From positions 94,945 through 158,944 of the forward strand of contig BOYI01000003.1 in the NCBI GenBank assembly GCA_019651435.1: a DNA stretch of 64,000 nucleotides, in the 5' to 3' direction. Shown here in pieces: positions 19,591 to 28,521 of this stretch. The notes under the pieces were generated by a model, which saw nothing but the letters and a program-made list of their open reading frames with translations, made no database searches and was not told the origin of the DNA. Numbering within the stretch: the first letter of the stretch is position 1; each line of letters begins with the position of its first letter. The DNA is from Pelagibacteraceae bacterium (GTDB lineage: Bacteria; Pseudomonadota; Alphaproteobacteria; HIMB59). A program made the position numbers and the translations under genes.

Positions 19591-20376
19591 ATGAATTTAC
19601 TAATAGTTAATGGTTATGATAAAAATGGTTGGGCAAAATTAGCTAAATACAAATTACAACCCATTTGTGAATTTTACAGAGACCAATTAAAATTTATTAA
19701 TCCCAAAATTAAAACTAATTTTATCTATCCGTCTATGGATTTAAAAAAAGTTTATGACGATAGCTTTTTTCTCTCTTTTGATGGAATAGTTTGGACGGGC
19801 TCCAGTTTAAATATTTATGACAATACCAAAGAAATTAAAAACCAAATTTCTCTCATGAAAAAATTATCACAATTACCAGTTAAAATGTTTGGTAGCTGTT
19901 GGGGAATGCAACTTTACAGCGTTTGTAATGGCGGGATGGTTTCTAAAAATATTAAAGGGCGCGAAATTGGGATTGCTTATAACATTACACTCAATAATGA
20001 TGGGGTTAAACATCCTCTTTATCACAAAAAACCAAAAATTTTTGATGCTTTTGCCTCTCATCTTGATCACATAACCACTCTTCCAAAAAAATCTAAAGTT
20101 TTATCAGATAACCATTATTCAATTCAGGCACTTTCTTCATCTAGATTTTGGGGCACACAATACCATCCAGAATTTAATTTTAAATATACAGGACAAATAA
20201 TGAATGCTAGGAAGAAAATACTTTTAAATGAAAAACTTTTTTCAAAAAATCAAATTGAACAGTTGATTAAAGATTTTAAAAAACCAAAACCAAATAGCTA
20301 TAGTAAATCATTATATAATTTTAAATTAAGAACTTTAGAATTAGCTAATTGGATGAAATGGTTAAAAACAAATTAA
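19591..20376 (+). CDS. Class I glutamine amidotransferase domain protein
   Basis: Stand-alone type 1 GATase of 261 residues. The nucleophile elbow FGSCWGMQLYSV carries the catalytic Cys near residue 105; FWGTQYHPEFNF supplies the His-x-Glu pair near residue 190. Such proteins hydrolyse glutamine or gamma-glutamyl compounds, including some that cleave gamma-glutamyl amides of polyamines. About 75 C-terminal residues are lysine-rich and helical. The substrate is unknown. It overlaps the convergent LOG-family gene by 4 bases. Confidence 0.82.
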   Translation: MNLLIVNGYDKNGWAKLAKYKLQPICEFYRDQLKFINPKIKTNFIYPSMDLKKVYDDSFFLSFDGIVWTGSSLNIYDNTKEIKNQISLMKKLSQLPVKMFGSCWGMQLYSVCNGGMVSKNIKGREIGIAYNITLNNDGVKHPLYHKKPKIFDAFASHLDHITTLPKKSKVLSDNHYSIQALSSSRFWGTQYHPEFNFKYTGQIMNARKKILLNEKLFSKNQIEQLIKDFKKPKPNSYSKSLYNFKLRTLELANWMKWLKTN

Positions 20377-20924
20377 TAGATTTTTTTTAATTCTGATAAA
20401 TTTTTACAAACTTTTAAGTAGCTACTAAAACTCTTATAAGCAAAACCTTGAGCTATAGTTTTTTGATATTGTTTAATTAAATCTGACCAATAATTTTTAT
20501 GATTAAAAATAATAAATTTTTTATTCTTTATTACACCTAATTGCAAAGCGCTCAAAACCAATCCAATTTCTTCTATAGTCCCTCCCCCTCCTGGAAGAGC
20601 TATGAAACTATCTGATATTGAAAGAAATTTTTTTTTTCTTTGCTCCATTGTTTTCGTTATATGTAAATCATCTATTTGACGATGTATTGCTTCACGACTT
20701 TCTAAAAAATTAGGAATAATTCCAGTAACATGAGCTTTATTTTTTAATGCTGTATTTGCTACTACTCCCATTAATCCATTTTCGCCACCACCGTAAACGA
20801 TATCATATTTTTTTCTTGCTAAATATTGAGTTACCTTCACTGCAATATTTTTATATTCTTTATTAGAACCAAACATCGATCCACAGAAGATGGCAACTTT
20901 ATGATTAGAATTTTTTATTTTCAT
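20373..20924 (-). CDS. LOG family (TIGR00730-type) nucleoside 5'-monophosphate phosphoribohydrolase
   Basis: Rossmann-fold protein of 183 residues. It has the diagnostic PGGGGTIEEIG motif (about residues 111-121) with preceding YGGGENGLMGVVAN, and MEQRKKKFLSISDSFIALPG as in cytokinin-activating LOG enzymes. Biochemically these release ribose-5-phosphate from nucleoside monophosphates. In bacteria that make no cytokinin the role is unclear, possibly nucleotide salvage. It is monocistronic and divergent from the chorismate mutase gene. Confidence 0.88.
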   Translation of the reverse strand: MKIKNSNHKVAIFCGSMFGSNKEYKNIAVKVTQYLARKKYDIVYGGGENGLMGVVANTALKNKAHVTGIIPNFLESREAIHRQIDDLHITKTMEQRKKKFLSISDSFIALPGGGGTIEEIGLVLSALQLGVIKNKKFIIFNHKNYWSDLIKQYQKTIAQGFAYKSFSSYLKVCKNLSELKKIY

Positions 20925-20956
20925 TTATTATTGACTGCTATATTAATGGTAAAACT

Positions 20957-21253
20957 ATGAAAAAAAATAACAATATTGCTGAACTCAAAAAAGTTAGATT
21001 AAAGATTGATGACATTGATAGTAAAATTATAAAACTAATTGCCGATAGATTTAAAGAAATTCACAAAGTAACCAAGCTAAAGGATGATCAAGACCAAATC
21101 ATTGACCATGAGAGAATTACTCATATTTTAAAGACTGTACAAGCTAAAGCGAAAAAAAATAAAATCGATCCTGATATTACTACTCGCATTTGGCAGATAT
21201 TTATTCAAGAAGCAATTAAATTAGAGTATTCAAAGATTAAAAAAACTAGATAA
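20957..21253 (+). CDS. Chorismate mutase, AroQ type
   Basis: All-helical monofunctional chorismate mutase of 98 residues, converting chorismate to prephenate for phenylalanine and tyrosine. The N-terminal helix LKKVRLKIDDIDSKIIKLIA matches the AroQ signature (R-x-x-I-D-x-I-D), followed by DRFKEIHKVTKLK with the catalytic Lys, and the C-terminal IWQIFIQEAIKLE. It overlaps the convergent antiporter gene by 8 bases. Confidence 0.88.
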   Translation: MKKNNNIAELKKVRLKIDDIDSKIIKLIADRFKEIHKVTKLKDDQDQIIDHERITHILKTVQAKAKKNKIDPDITTRIWQIFIQEAIKLEYSKIKKTR

Positions 21254-22928
21254 CAGCTATTACTAACATAATAAATAATATTGTTATCATCAGTAAACCT
21301 GCAAAACCAGGTGTGGTAACTTTAATATAAGATGAATTAGCAAACTTCTTTGATCTTCCTAAAATCAGATCGAATAATATAGATAATAAATCATAAAATT
21401 TGATGATAATTTTTTGCAAATTTTTGAATAAAGGTTTTCCAATCCCAGGTAGCATCTTTCGATAGATCCAGTCAGAATTAAGAACAGTAGATTTAATTTC
21501 AGATGGATATAACTTAAATTTAACTAAAAATAAAAATGCTAAAATAGCAAACACTAAAAGTTGCAATTGGCTTATTACATGATCAATAGTATACGGTTGA
21601 TAATCTACTGAATAAGGCAATATGGAATATAGATATTTTGGATAAACGCCTATACCAATACACAAAAATGCAGCCACTCCCATTGCTATTAACATATTTA
21701 AAGGTGCCTCTTTTACCTTTGTTTTTCTTTCATGAGCAAAAAAAGCAAAGTAAGGAATTTTTATTCCTGAATGTTCAAGAACGCCAGCAGAAGCAAAAAA
21801 TAAGACAAAATAAATTAGGATTAAACCTTGACCGCCTAAAGAAGACATAATTAAAGACTTGGCTACGAAGCCACTAAATAAAGGGAAAGCAGAAATGGAC
21901 ATCGCTCCAATGATGCAAAAAATAGTTGTAAGTGGCATATATTTATAAAGACCTCCCAGTTCTGAGGCTTTTGTTGTTCCTACTCGATGAAGCACTGCAC
22001 CCATGCTCATAAACAATAAAGCCTTATATATAATATGAACAAACGCATGAGCCACCGTGCCATTTAAAGATAATTCTGTACCAATACCAATCCCAACAAC
22101 CATAAAACCTAATTGATTGTTAAGACTAAATGAAAGAACTCTTCTTAAATCATTTTCAATTACAGCAAAGAATACAGGAAAAGCCGTCATGATTGCCCCT
22201 ATCCAAATTAAAGTTTCGGTACCTGGAAACGTCCTAGCTAATGCATAAATAGCTAACTTTGTTGTAAATGCTGATAAGGCCACTGTGCCTGTCGGAGATG
22301 ACTCGGGATATGAGTCTTGAAGCCAGCCATTTAAAAATGGAAATGCTGCTTTTATGCCAAAAGCTAAAAAAATAAATACTCCAAAATTGCTAGATAAGTC
22401 TAATTTAATTAATTCATGGTTGCCCGTTTGATAAACCATCATACTAGCACCTATTAATAACAATACTCCCGAGCAAACTTGGATAATTAAATATCTCATG
22501 GCAGAATTTCTTGCAGAAATTGTATTACCGGCAAGGACGATGAAAACAGAGGTTAATGCGGTAGCTTCCCACCAGATAAATAAACTAAAAAAATCTCCTG
22601 CATGAAGAGCCCCTATAGCCGAACCTGCATAAGCAAGAGTGGCCATATTTTCCATTAAATTTTTATTATGCCATCCGTAGATAATTACTAGCAGAGAAGC
22701 TAAATGAAAAATAATAGCAAACGGTAAAGTTAAATTATCAGAATGATACAGAGTTAAATTGAACCCTAATATCTCCCAAGTCAGAAATGTTCCAAAACCA
22801 TTTAAAAGTGATAGTGATGACAAGAATACTGATAAGAGCATCGCAGGTTGTCTGAAATAACTTGGGATTACAGGCAATAATATGGAAGCGATGATCATCC
22901 ATAAGCCAGGAATCATACTACTTATCAT
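21246..22928 (-). CDS. Mrp/complex-I-type proton-conducting antiporter subunit (MrpD/NuoL-M-like), third copy
   Basis: Polytopic membrane protein of 560 residues in the NuoL/M/N-MrpA/D superfamily. It contains a conserved glutamate in WWEATALTSVFIV, the lysine-bearing GIKAAFPFLNGWLQDSYPESS, and HAFVHIIYKALLFMSMGA. It is the last gene of the antiporter operon and overlaps the 77-residue small gene by 11 bases. The C-terminus is extended and basic beyond the usual core. It probably forms one proton or sodium channel of the complex together with the two subunits upstream. Confidence 0.85.
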   Translation of the reverse strand: MISSMIPGLWMIIASILLPVIPSYFRQPAMLLSVFLSSLSLLNGFGTFLTWEILGFNLTLYHSDNLTLPFAIIFHLASLLVIIYGWHNKNLMENMATLAYAGSAIGALHAGDFFSLFIWWEATALTSVFIVLAGNTISARNSAMRYLIIQVCSGVLLLIGASMMVYQTGNHELIKLDLSSNFGVFIFLAFGIKAAFPFLNGWLQDSYPESSPTGTVALSAFTTKLAIYALARTFPGTETLIWIGAIMTAFPVFFAVIENDLRRVLSFSLNNQLGFMVVGIGIGTELSLNGTVAHAFVHIIYKALLFMSMGAVLHRVGTTKASELGGLYKYMPLTTIFCIIGAMSISAFPLFSGFVAKSLIMSSLGGQGLILIYFVLFFASAGVLEHSGIKIPYFAFFAHERKTKVKEAPLNMLIAMGVAAFLCIGIGVYPKYLYSILPYSVDYQPYTIDHVISQLQLLVFAILAFLFLVKFKLYPSEIKSTVLNSDWIYRKMLPGIGKPLFKNLQKIIIKFYDLLSILFDLILGRSKKFANSSYIKVTTPGFAGLLMITILFIMLVIAVI

Positions 22929-23151
22929 AGTAATCTTCCTTTCTCATAAGAATTTTTCTTAAATGCTTGCCAACAATGACAATGAAAACAAAACAAATAA
23001 AACCAAACATAGCCGGAAAACCAATTATTTCCTCTAGATGAAAATAGGCATGGCGATGTATGGTAAAATCAATTATTAAAAGCAATCCTGCAACAGCAAT
23101 TATAAATTGAGTAAAGTATTTAGCATAAGTCTTCAAATTATTATTTTTCAT
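22918..23151 (-). CDS. Small two-segment membrane protein of the Mrp-like operon
   Basis: 77 residues with two hydrophobic segments (FIIAVAGLLLIIDF and FGFICFVFIVIVG), joined by a HRHAYFHLEEIIGFP loop, and ending in a charged LRKILMRKEDYYDK. I recall similar small proteins (histidine-rich loop, RDEDYYD-like end) beside proteobacterial Mrp-like clusters. It overlaps its downstream neighbour by 11 bases and touches its upstream one at a single base. Function unknown; an accessory subunit is likely. Confidence 0.7.
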   Translation of the reverse strand: MKNNNLKTYAKYFTQFIIAVAGLLLIIDFTIHRHAYFHLEEIIGFPAMFGFICFVFIVIVGKHLRKILMRKEDYYDK

Positions 23152-24599
23152 TAAGCAACCACACCATTAATAATATTTAAAAAGTAATTCGAAAAAAAGA
23201 ATAAGAATAAACATCCCACACCTGTAATTACGGGTGGCCATATAGTCAATGGCGCTTTGGTAATATTGATATTTTTTATATTTTTTTTATTAAACGCAAT
23301 AAATACTGGTTGTAGTAAATAATAAATATTTAATAAAGAGGAAATACCTAACAAGATAGCCACAAATAAAAAATCAGCTTCAAGTGAACCTATAACTAAA
23401 AACAACTTACTCCATGATCCTATCAAAGGCGGAACGCCAATTATTGACAATGCCCCTAAAGTATAAGCAAAAAATATCATTGGAGTTTTAAATCCTAACC
23501 CTCCTAATTCACTAATCTTTTTTACATGTGCAGTGACATAAATAGCCCCAGCACAAAAAAACAAAGTTATTTTGCCTAGGGCGTGCGTAATAATGTGAAA
23601 AGAAGCCCCTTTAAGAGCAAAAGTAGTAGCCAAAGCTGCTCCTAAAATTATGTAAGATAACTGACTAATCGTTGAATAAGCTAGTCTTGCTTTTAAGTCA
23701 TCCTTAGAAATAGCGATAATACTTGCTGTCAAAATTGTAAAAGAGGATAACCATACAAGCCAGTTTGATGCCTTGCTTTGAAGTAGGTAATCAGGACCAA
23801 TGATATAAACAACCACCATTAAAAAACTAAAAACACCCGCTTTGACAACAGCTACAGCATGAAGAAGCGCTGAGACAGGAGTTGGCGCAACCATCGCTGC
23901 TGGTAGCCATCTATGAATAGGCATAATAGCCGCTTTTCCAATTCCAAAGACTAACATGGCTACTAAAAATATGAGGTATTCTGTTGGAAACTTCCCTTCT
24001 AAAATTCCCCCAGGTGTAAAATTTAAACTTCCTGTTTCAAGCCATACCCAGAAAATAGCTGGTAAGAACAGAACTAAAGAGGTTCCCACCAAGATAGATA
24101 AATATACTCTACCTGCTGCTTGAGACTCGGCATCTTGTTTATGCCCGACTAAAGGGAACGTTGAAAAAGTTAAAATTTCATAAAAAATAAACAGCATAAG
24201 TAAATTTCCAGACCATGCAATAGCCAGAGCTGCATGAATAGCTATGGAGTAAAAAATTACAAACCTTGTTTGGTTTTTCTCTCCTGCTCCTCTCATATAG
24301 CCAACAGTATAGATTGAAGCTAATATCCATAATGATGAAGCTACTAAACTAAAAATTGAACCTAATGGAGTAATATTAAAAAGAAAATCCACTCCATTAA
24401 ATAAAGTAAATAAATTTATTACATATTGTTCTTCAGCTTGAAGTCCATTGAATATTTTAAGACTAATTAGAAAAGTAATTACACCTCCAATAACACCAAA
24501 TGAGTCACGGACATTTATGTTATTTTTAAAACAATAGGATCCAAAAGCTGCAAATAAAGGCGTGAGCAAACCTAAAATCAACAAACTTTCGTTAGTCAA
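23151..24599 (-). CDS. Mrp/complex-I-type proton-conducting antiporter subunit (MrpD-like), second copy
   Basis: 482-residue NuoL/M/N-family membrane protein. The conserved glutamate is in LMLFIFYEILTFSTFPLVGH. The paired-lysine/histidine helix region reads GKAAIMPIHRWLPAAMVAPT, and FHIITHALGKITLFFCAG carries further channel residues. ATG at its start overlaps the preceding antiporter stop by 4 bases. MrpD proteins exchange Na+ or another cation for H+ within the multisubunit complex. Assignment to MrpD rather than to the MrpA N-terminal half is uncertain. Confidence 0.88.
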   Translation of the reverse strand: MTNESLLILGLLTPLFAAFGSYCFKNNINVRDSFGVIGGVITFLISLKIFNGLQAEEQYVINLFTLFNGVDFLFNITPLGSIFSLVASSLWILASIYTVGYMRGAGEKNQTRFVIFYSIAIHAALAIAWSGNLLMLFIFYEILTFSTFPLVGHKQDAESQAAGRVYLSILVGTSLVLFLPAIFWVWLETGSLNFTPGGILEGKFPTEYLIFLVAMLVFGIGKAAIMPIHRWLPAAMVAPTPVSALLHAVAVVKAGVFSFLMVVVYIIGPDYLLQSKASNWLVWLSSFTILTASIIAISKDDLKARLAYSTISQLSYIILGAALATTFALKGASFHIITHALGKITLFFCAGAIYVTAHVKKISELGGLGFKTPMIFFAYTLGALSIIGVPPLIGSWSKLFLVIGSLEADFLFVAILLGISSLLNIYYLLQPVFIAFNKKNIKNINITKAPLTIWPPVITGVGCLFLFFFSNYFLNIINGVVA

Positions 24600-26089
24600 T
24601 TAGAACCTCCTAAGATTAAAGACTCTGAAGCAATAGATGAGAATTCAACTATCGTAGATGAAAAGATACCAAAATAAATAATTGATAATGCTATTATCCA
24701 TATTGGTATGTATATTGCCGGATCTTCAGAGGTCGCCTCGTAGCCTTTTGAGCTAAAAAATAATTTTTCAACAATTTTCCAAAAATAAATCACTGCTAAT
24801 GCCGAACTTAAAGCCACAAGACCTATCGTTAAAAACATTTCATTGCTGTAAAGTGCCTGAAATATATAGAGTTTTGATATAAAGCCATTGGTTAAAGGTA
24901 GGCCGATTAGTGAAAGTCCACAAACTAATAAAGCATAGGAAGTAATTGGATACTTTTGCCCATAGCCCTCAATACTTTCTAAGGTGACTCGATCATTTAA
25001 AGAAATGGCTAAATAACCAACAGCCATAAAGAGGCCTCCTTTAATTAAAGCATGATTAAAAATATGAACAAAGCCTGCTAGGACCCCGCTATTATCATTT
25101 ATACTAAAAGCAAGAGTTATATATCCAATTTGAGCAATTGAGGAATAGGCTAATAATTTTTTTATATCATTTTGATAAATAGCAATAATTGTTCCAACAA
25201 AAATAGCGATCAAAGAGAGTGGAAGCAAAATGTAATCTAAAAAAATTTCTAAATAACCATTATAAATTGAAAAAACTTCATACAAAATTCTAACAAAGAA
25301 AATTAGAATAGCTTTAGTAGCCAAAGCTGCAAAAAGAGTTGAAACCGCTGATGGTGCATAACTATACGCAGGTGGAAGCCATAAGTGAAGTGGGAATACT
25401 GCTGACTTAACCATTAAACCAATAAGCATAAATGACATACCAGCAAAGATTGCTAACTGACCTTCTGAATATTGACTAAGTTGGATAATTAAATCATTCA
25501 TATTAAGTGTGCCTGTCATGGCATAAGCAAATCCTACACCAATGACATAGAAAGTAGCTCCAATAGCACCAATCACCAAATAATTGAAGGCAGCAAGTAA
25601 TGCCTTTCTATTTGTTCCAGCTCCTAAGGAAATAAGAGAAATAGATGATAATGCTGATATTTCTAAAAAGACAAATAAATTAAAAATATCATTAGTTAAA
25701 ATTATTCCATTTAAGCTTCCAATTGCTAATAACCATAGAGAATATGCTTTACCCGAGTCTTCTGGATCTATTTCAGATAAAAAAATCTTCCTTGAATAGA
25801 TTGTTGTCACTAAGACAAAAGCAGAAAATAAAAGTTGCAAACCAATATTTACTCCATCTAATTTAAAAGAAATACCCCAAGGAGGAGGCCAATTACCAAA
25901 TTCATAAATAATCGTCCCAAAAGAAGAAAAGTTCTGAAAAAGTTCAACAGATAACGATAGATGAAAAACTAATGTTACGATTGTAATGAACCAAGCCAGT
26001 CTTGAAGAAGGAATAAAAGCGATAATAGCCGCAATTAATAAAGGTAAAACTACTACTAGAGCAGTTGCATCATCTAAAAAAATATTCAT
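24596..26089 (-). CDS. mrpD: Mrp antiporter subunit D
   Basis: 497-residue membrane antiporter subunit. It shows LTNDIFNLFVFLEISALSSI (conserved Glu), MLIGLMVKSAVFPLHLWLPP with channel Lys, and FNHALIKGGLFMAVGY. Placed directly after mrpC, as in canonical mrp operons, it is the best mrpD candidate of the three paralogues. About 14 hydrophobic segments are visible. It is one base away from mrpC. Confidence 0.9.
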   Translation of the reverse strand: MNIFLDDATALVVVLPLLIAAIIAFIPSSRLAWFITIVTLVFHLSLSVELFQNFSSFGTIIYEFGNWPPPWGISFKLDGVNIGLQLLFSAFVLVTTIYSRKIFLSEIDPEDSGKAYSLWLLAIGSLNGIILTNDIFNLFVFLEISALSSISLISLGAGTNRKALLAAFNYLVIGAIGATFYVIGVGFAYAMTGTLNMNDLIIQLSQYSEGQLAIFAGMSFMLIGLMVKSAVFPLHLWLPPAYSYAPSAVSTLFAALATKAILIFFVRILYEVFSIYNGYLEIFLDYILLPLSLIAIFVGTIIAIYQNDIKKLLAYSSIAQIGYITLAFSINDNSGVLAGFVHIFNHALIKGGLFMAVGYLAISLNDRVTLESIEGYGQKYPITSYALLVCGLSLIGLPLTNGFISKLYIFQALYSNEMFLTIGLVALSSALAVIYFWKIVEKLFFSSKGYEATSEDPAIYIPIWIIALSIIYFGIFSSTIVEFSSIASESLILGGSN

Positions 26090-26090
26090 T

Positions 26091-26453
26091 TTAGCTGTTT
26101 TCCTTTAGCTCTTCTTTTTTAATTTCATTTTCTTCGACAGATCCATAATTTTTATAAATTTGAAGGACTATGGCTAACCCAAGTGCAGATGTAGCCACCC
26201 CAACGACAATTGCGGTTAGGATAAGAACATGAGGGAGAGGATTAGAGTAAACATTATTTACGGAATTCAATATTGGGGCAGTGCCATCTATAATTTTTGC
26301 TAAAGAAACAAAAAAAACAAATACTGATGTTTGAAAAATAGCCAATCCAACAATTTTTTTTATATAATTTTGGCTTGTAATGATTATAAAAAGCCCACTT
26401 ACCATTAAAATTACAAAAGCAAAGTGGTTCCAAAAATATAAAAAATCAGTCAT
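26091..26453 (-). CDS. mrpC: Mrp antiporter subunit C
   Basis: NuoK-like small membrane subunit of about 120 residues with three membrane segments. The segment PLPHVLILTAIVVGVATSAL is the MrpC/NuoK signature, placing a conserved stretch in the third helix. I place the start at 26451-26453 (MTDFLYFWNHF), giving an 8-base overlap with mrpB, rather than a start seven codons upstream inside mrpB. The C-terminal tail is acidic and lysine-rich. Confidence 0.92.
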   Translation of the reverse strand: MTDFLYFWNHFAFVILMVSGLFIIITSQNYIKKIVGLAIFQTSVFVFFVSLAKIIDGTAPILNSVNNVYSNPLPHVLILTAIVVGVATSALGLAIVLQIYKNYGSVEENEIKKEELKENS

Positions 26454-26884
26454 CTTTAATCCTAAAAGATGCAAAAGAGTGATACAGGGCGATCATCACT
26501 GTGGCTACAGTTATACCAACACCAAGTTCTACTAAAATAATACCTATGTGCTGACCAGATGATCTTTCAGAGGCCAAAACATTATAATCTAAATAATTAC
26601 CATTTAAAAAAATAGACACAATCCCTACCCCTGCATAAAGTAGAACACCAAAACACATTAGATATTGATTAATTTTTACAGGTACTAAAGTTTCACCTTT
26701 TTTTTATACCAAAAATCATCGAGTAAAGAATGAAAGCTGCTGCAATGATAACACCAGCTTGAAAGCCTCCCCCTGGACCATAGTCACCATGAAATTGCAC
26801 ATACAATCCAAAAATAATTATTGGGGCAAAAAGTATTCGGCTGACAATATTTAAAATGGGACTAGATGAAATATTATCCTTCAT
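26446..26884 (-). CDS. mrpB: Mrp antiporter subunit B, frameshifted
   Basis: Membrane subunit of about 146 residues. The N-terminal frame holds FHGDYGPGGGFQAGVIIAAA, a hallmark of MrpB. It stops at an A8 run (26698-26705 as T on the plus strand). Removing one base continues GIKKGETLVPVKINQYLMC into the second frame, which has QHIGIILVELGVGITV, the conserved MrpB C-terminal helix. The homopolymer suggests a sequencing slip. The ATG overlaps the upstream stop (TAATG). Confidence 0.9.
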
Positions 26885-27447
26885 TACTTTTTTACCTTCT
26901 TTTTAAATTTTGTTTTTCTATTTAATGTGTTGCTAGTAAGTAATACGATAACTCCTAATCCAGCGGTAAAGATGACTATTGTTTCACCTAAAGTGTCGAA
27001 CCCTCTATAACTAGCTAAAATATTTGTAACTACATTAGGTATATGAAATATGGACTTGCTCTCTTTAATATATTCAGGGGTGACATGAAGATGAATGGGT
27101 GCATTTGGGTCTCCCAAAAGAGGTAAATTAGCTATAATTAGCATGAGCACTATGACTATTGAGACCGACAAAACGATACTTGGGAATAAGTTTAATAATT
27201 GATTTTTCTTTCCTTCAGGTAATTTAGCAACTGCCATCACCATTAATATGGTAGAAATTCCAGAGCCTACTGCTGCCTCCGTAAAAGCCACATCCACGGC
27301 ATCAAGATTTACATAAATAGCAGCACAAACTAATGTAAAAATTCCTGTTAGAGCTACTATTGATATTAATGATGTTGTCTTGAATATATAAAAAGTAGTT
27401 AGCAGTAAAATTGAGATAAGAAAAAAGTTTATTATTAAAAAATTCAT
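26884..27447 (-). CDS. MrpA C-terminal-like/DUF4040 membrane subunit
   Basis: 187-residue membrane protein covering what is the C-terminal part of full-length MrpA in other bacteria. AVDVAFTEAAVGSGISTILM is DUF4040-like, and YRGFDTLGETIVIFTAGLGV is the conserved end of that region. No gene here encodes the roughly 800-residue fused MrpA, so the A subunit appears to be split, with its channel half supplied by one of the MrpD-like paralogues. It overlaps mrpG by 4 bases. Confidence 0.85.
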   Translation of the reverse strand: MNFLIINFFLISILLLTTFYIFKTTSLISIVALTGIFTLVCAAIYVNLDAVDVAFTEAAVGSGISTILMVMAVAKLPEGKKNQLLNLFPSIVLSVSIVIVLMLIIANLPLLGDPNAPIHLHVTPEYIKESKSIFHIPNVVTNILASYRGFDTLGETIVIFTAGLGVIVLLTSNTLNRKTKFKKKVKK

Positions 27448-27758
27448 TTTCTTTTAAGTTTTGCTTTTGGTTTATGCCCAGACTCATGGGCAAACAAAGA
27501 AATAGCATGACCAGATATAGGGCTCGTAAATAATATAAACAGAGGAATTAGTAAAAGTTTTAAACTTAATAGCGAAAATCCTGAGTGAATAATTAGAGAT
27601 AAAATTATAAATCCAGTACCTAAAGTATCTATTAAACCTGCTGCGTGTATTCTACTAAAAACATCAGGCAGTTTTATTAGACCCACACTGCCTGATAAAA
27701 TAAAAAAACAACCTAGAAATAGAAAAAAAATTGTAGAATAGTTAATTAAATATTCCAC
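27444..27758 (-). CDS. mrpG: Mrp antiporter subunit G
   Basis: 104-residue, three-segment membrane protein. The signature is GLIKLPDVFSRIHAAGLIDT, then LIPLFILFTSPISGHAISLF, both typical of MrpG. The start is GTG at 27756-27758, overlapping the mrpF stop. The charged tail HKPKAKLKRK is cytosolic. Needed for assembly of the Mrp complex in other bacteria. Confidence 0.93.
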   Translation of the reverse strand: MEYLINYSTIFFLFLGCFFILSGSVGLIKLPDVFSRIHAAGLIDTLGTGFIILSLIIHSGFSLLSLKLLLIPLFILFTSPISGHAISLFAHESGHKPKAKLKRK

Positions 27759-28021
27759 TAAACTTTCTTTTTACCTTTCATTTTATAGAATTTCAAAATA
27801 GCAATGGTTCCAAGGAAATTTAAAAGAATATACATTAATGCGATATCAACAAAGTCCGGTCTATTAAATGCAAATCCATGAACTGCAATACCTAAAGCCA
27901 TAATGGTTCCAATACTTGAAATAGATAAAATTCTGTCAAAAGGTGTTGGGCCTTTTGCAGCTCTATAAACACAAAAGAGTATCGATAAACCTAATATCGC
28001 AAGGGCAATAAAAAAAATCAT
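27758..28021 (-). CDS. mrpF: Mrp antiporter subunit F
   Basis: 87-residue membrane subunit with three helices. CVYRAAKGPTPFDRILSISS corresponds to the MrpF RGPTxxDR motif; FVDIALMYILLNFLGTIAI carries the conserved acidic residue of the second half. It overlaps mrpE by 4 bases (ATGA type). Confidence 0.93.
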   Translation of the reverse strand: MIFFIALAILGLSILFCVYRAAKGPTPFDRILSISSIGTIMALGIAVHGFAFNRPDFVDIALMYILLNFLGTIAILKFYKMKGKKKV

Positions 28022-28512
28022 TTATGTAACCCTGCAATCAACTTATCCATCTCGCCTGATTGTAAATCTTCAGATAATTCTTTGCTTAAAGCGTGGACTA
28101 AAAAAGTATCTTTATCTATTTCGATCGTTACTGTGCCTGGGGTTAAAGTAATTGCGTTAGCGTAGTTTGCTTTACCCGTATCATTTTTTTGAGAAGCTTT
28201 AACTTTAATTAATTCTGGGCTGTAATTACCTTTCCATATAATTTTCGTGGTTGTTAGGCCTGATTTAATTATTTCTTTAATTAACCAAATCCAATAAATA
28301 GGCAATTTAACCATAAGTTTAAGAGGTAGTACATCATAGTTGAGCGATTTAGATCTTGCTGACATCCATAAAACAAAAATAACGCTTATGAGACCAAAAA
28401 AGATTAAAAGTGATTTTAAATAGCCAGAAAGAACAAACCATAATGCAAAAAGCATTAAAAAATAAACAATTATGGAAGCTATCTTATATGAATCAGATTT
28501 GTTTTTAGGCAC
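28018..28512 (-). CDS. mrpE: Mrp antiporter subunit E
   Basis: 164-residue subunit, first gene of the antiporter block. It has N-terminal hydrophobic segments, then LPIYWIWLIKEIIKSGLTTT and a cytosolic domain with NAITLTPGTVTIEIDKDTFL, the MrpE signature, and VHALS near the end. Only 9 bases separate it from the stop of the upstream formyltransferase gene, so the whole antiporter operon may be read through from the formyl-CoA module. Confidence 0.92.
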   Translation of the reverse strand: MPKNKSDSYKIASIIVYFLMLFALWFVLSGYLKSLLIFFGLISVIFVLWMSARSKSLNYDVLPLKLMVKLPIYWIWLIKEIIKSGLTTTKIIWKGNYSPELIKVKASQKNDTGKANYANAITLTPGTVTIEIDKDTFLVHALSKELSEDLQSGEMDKLIAGLHK

Positions 28513-28521
28513 TGAAAAGTA

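Noticed and set aside
21246-26089. Respiratory complex I (nuoL, nuoM, nuoN) genes
   Set aside because: They sit with mrpB, C, E, F and G and a DUF4040 gene; no hydrophilic Nuo subunits are nearby.
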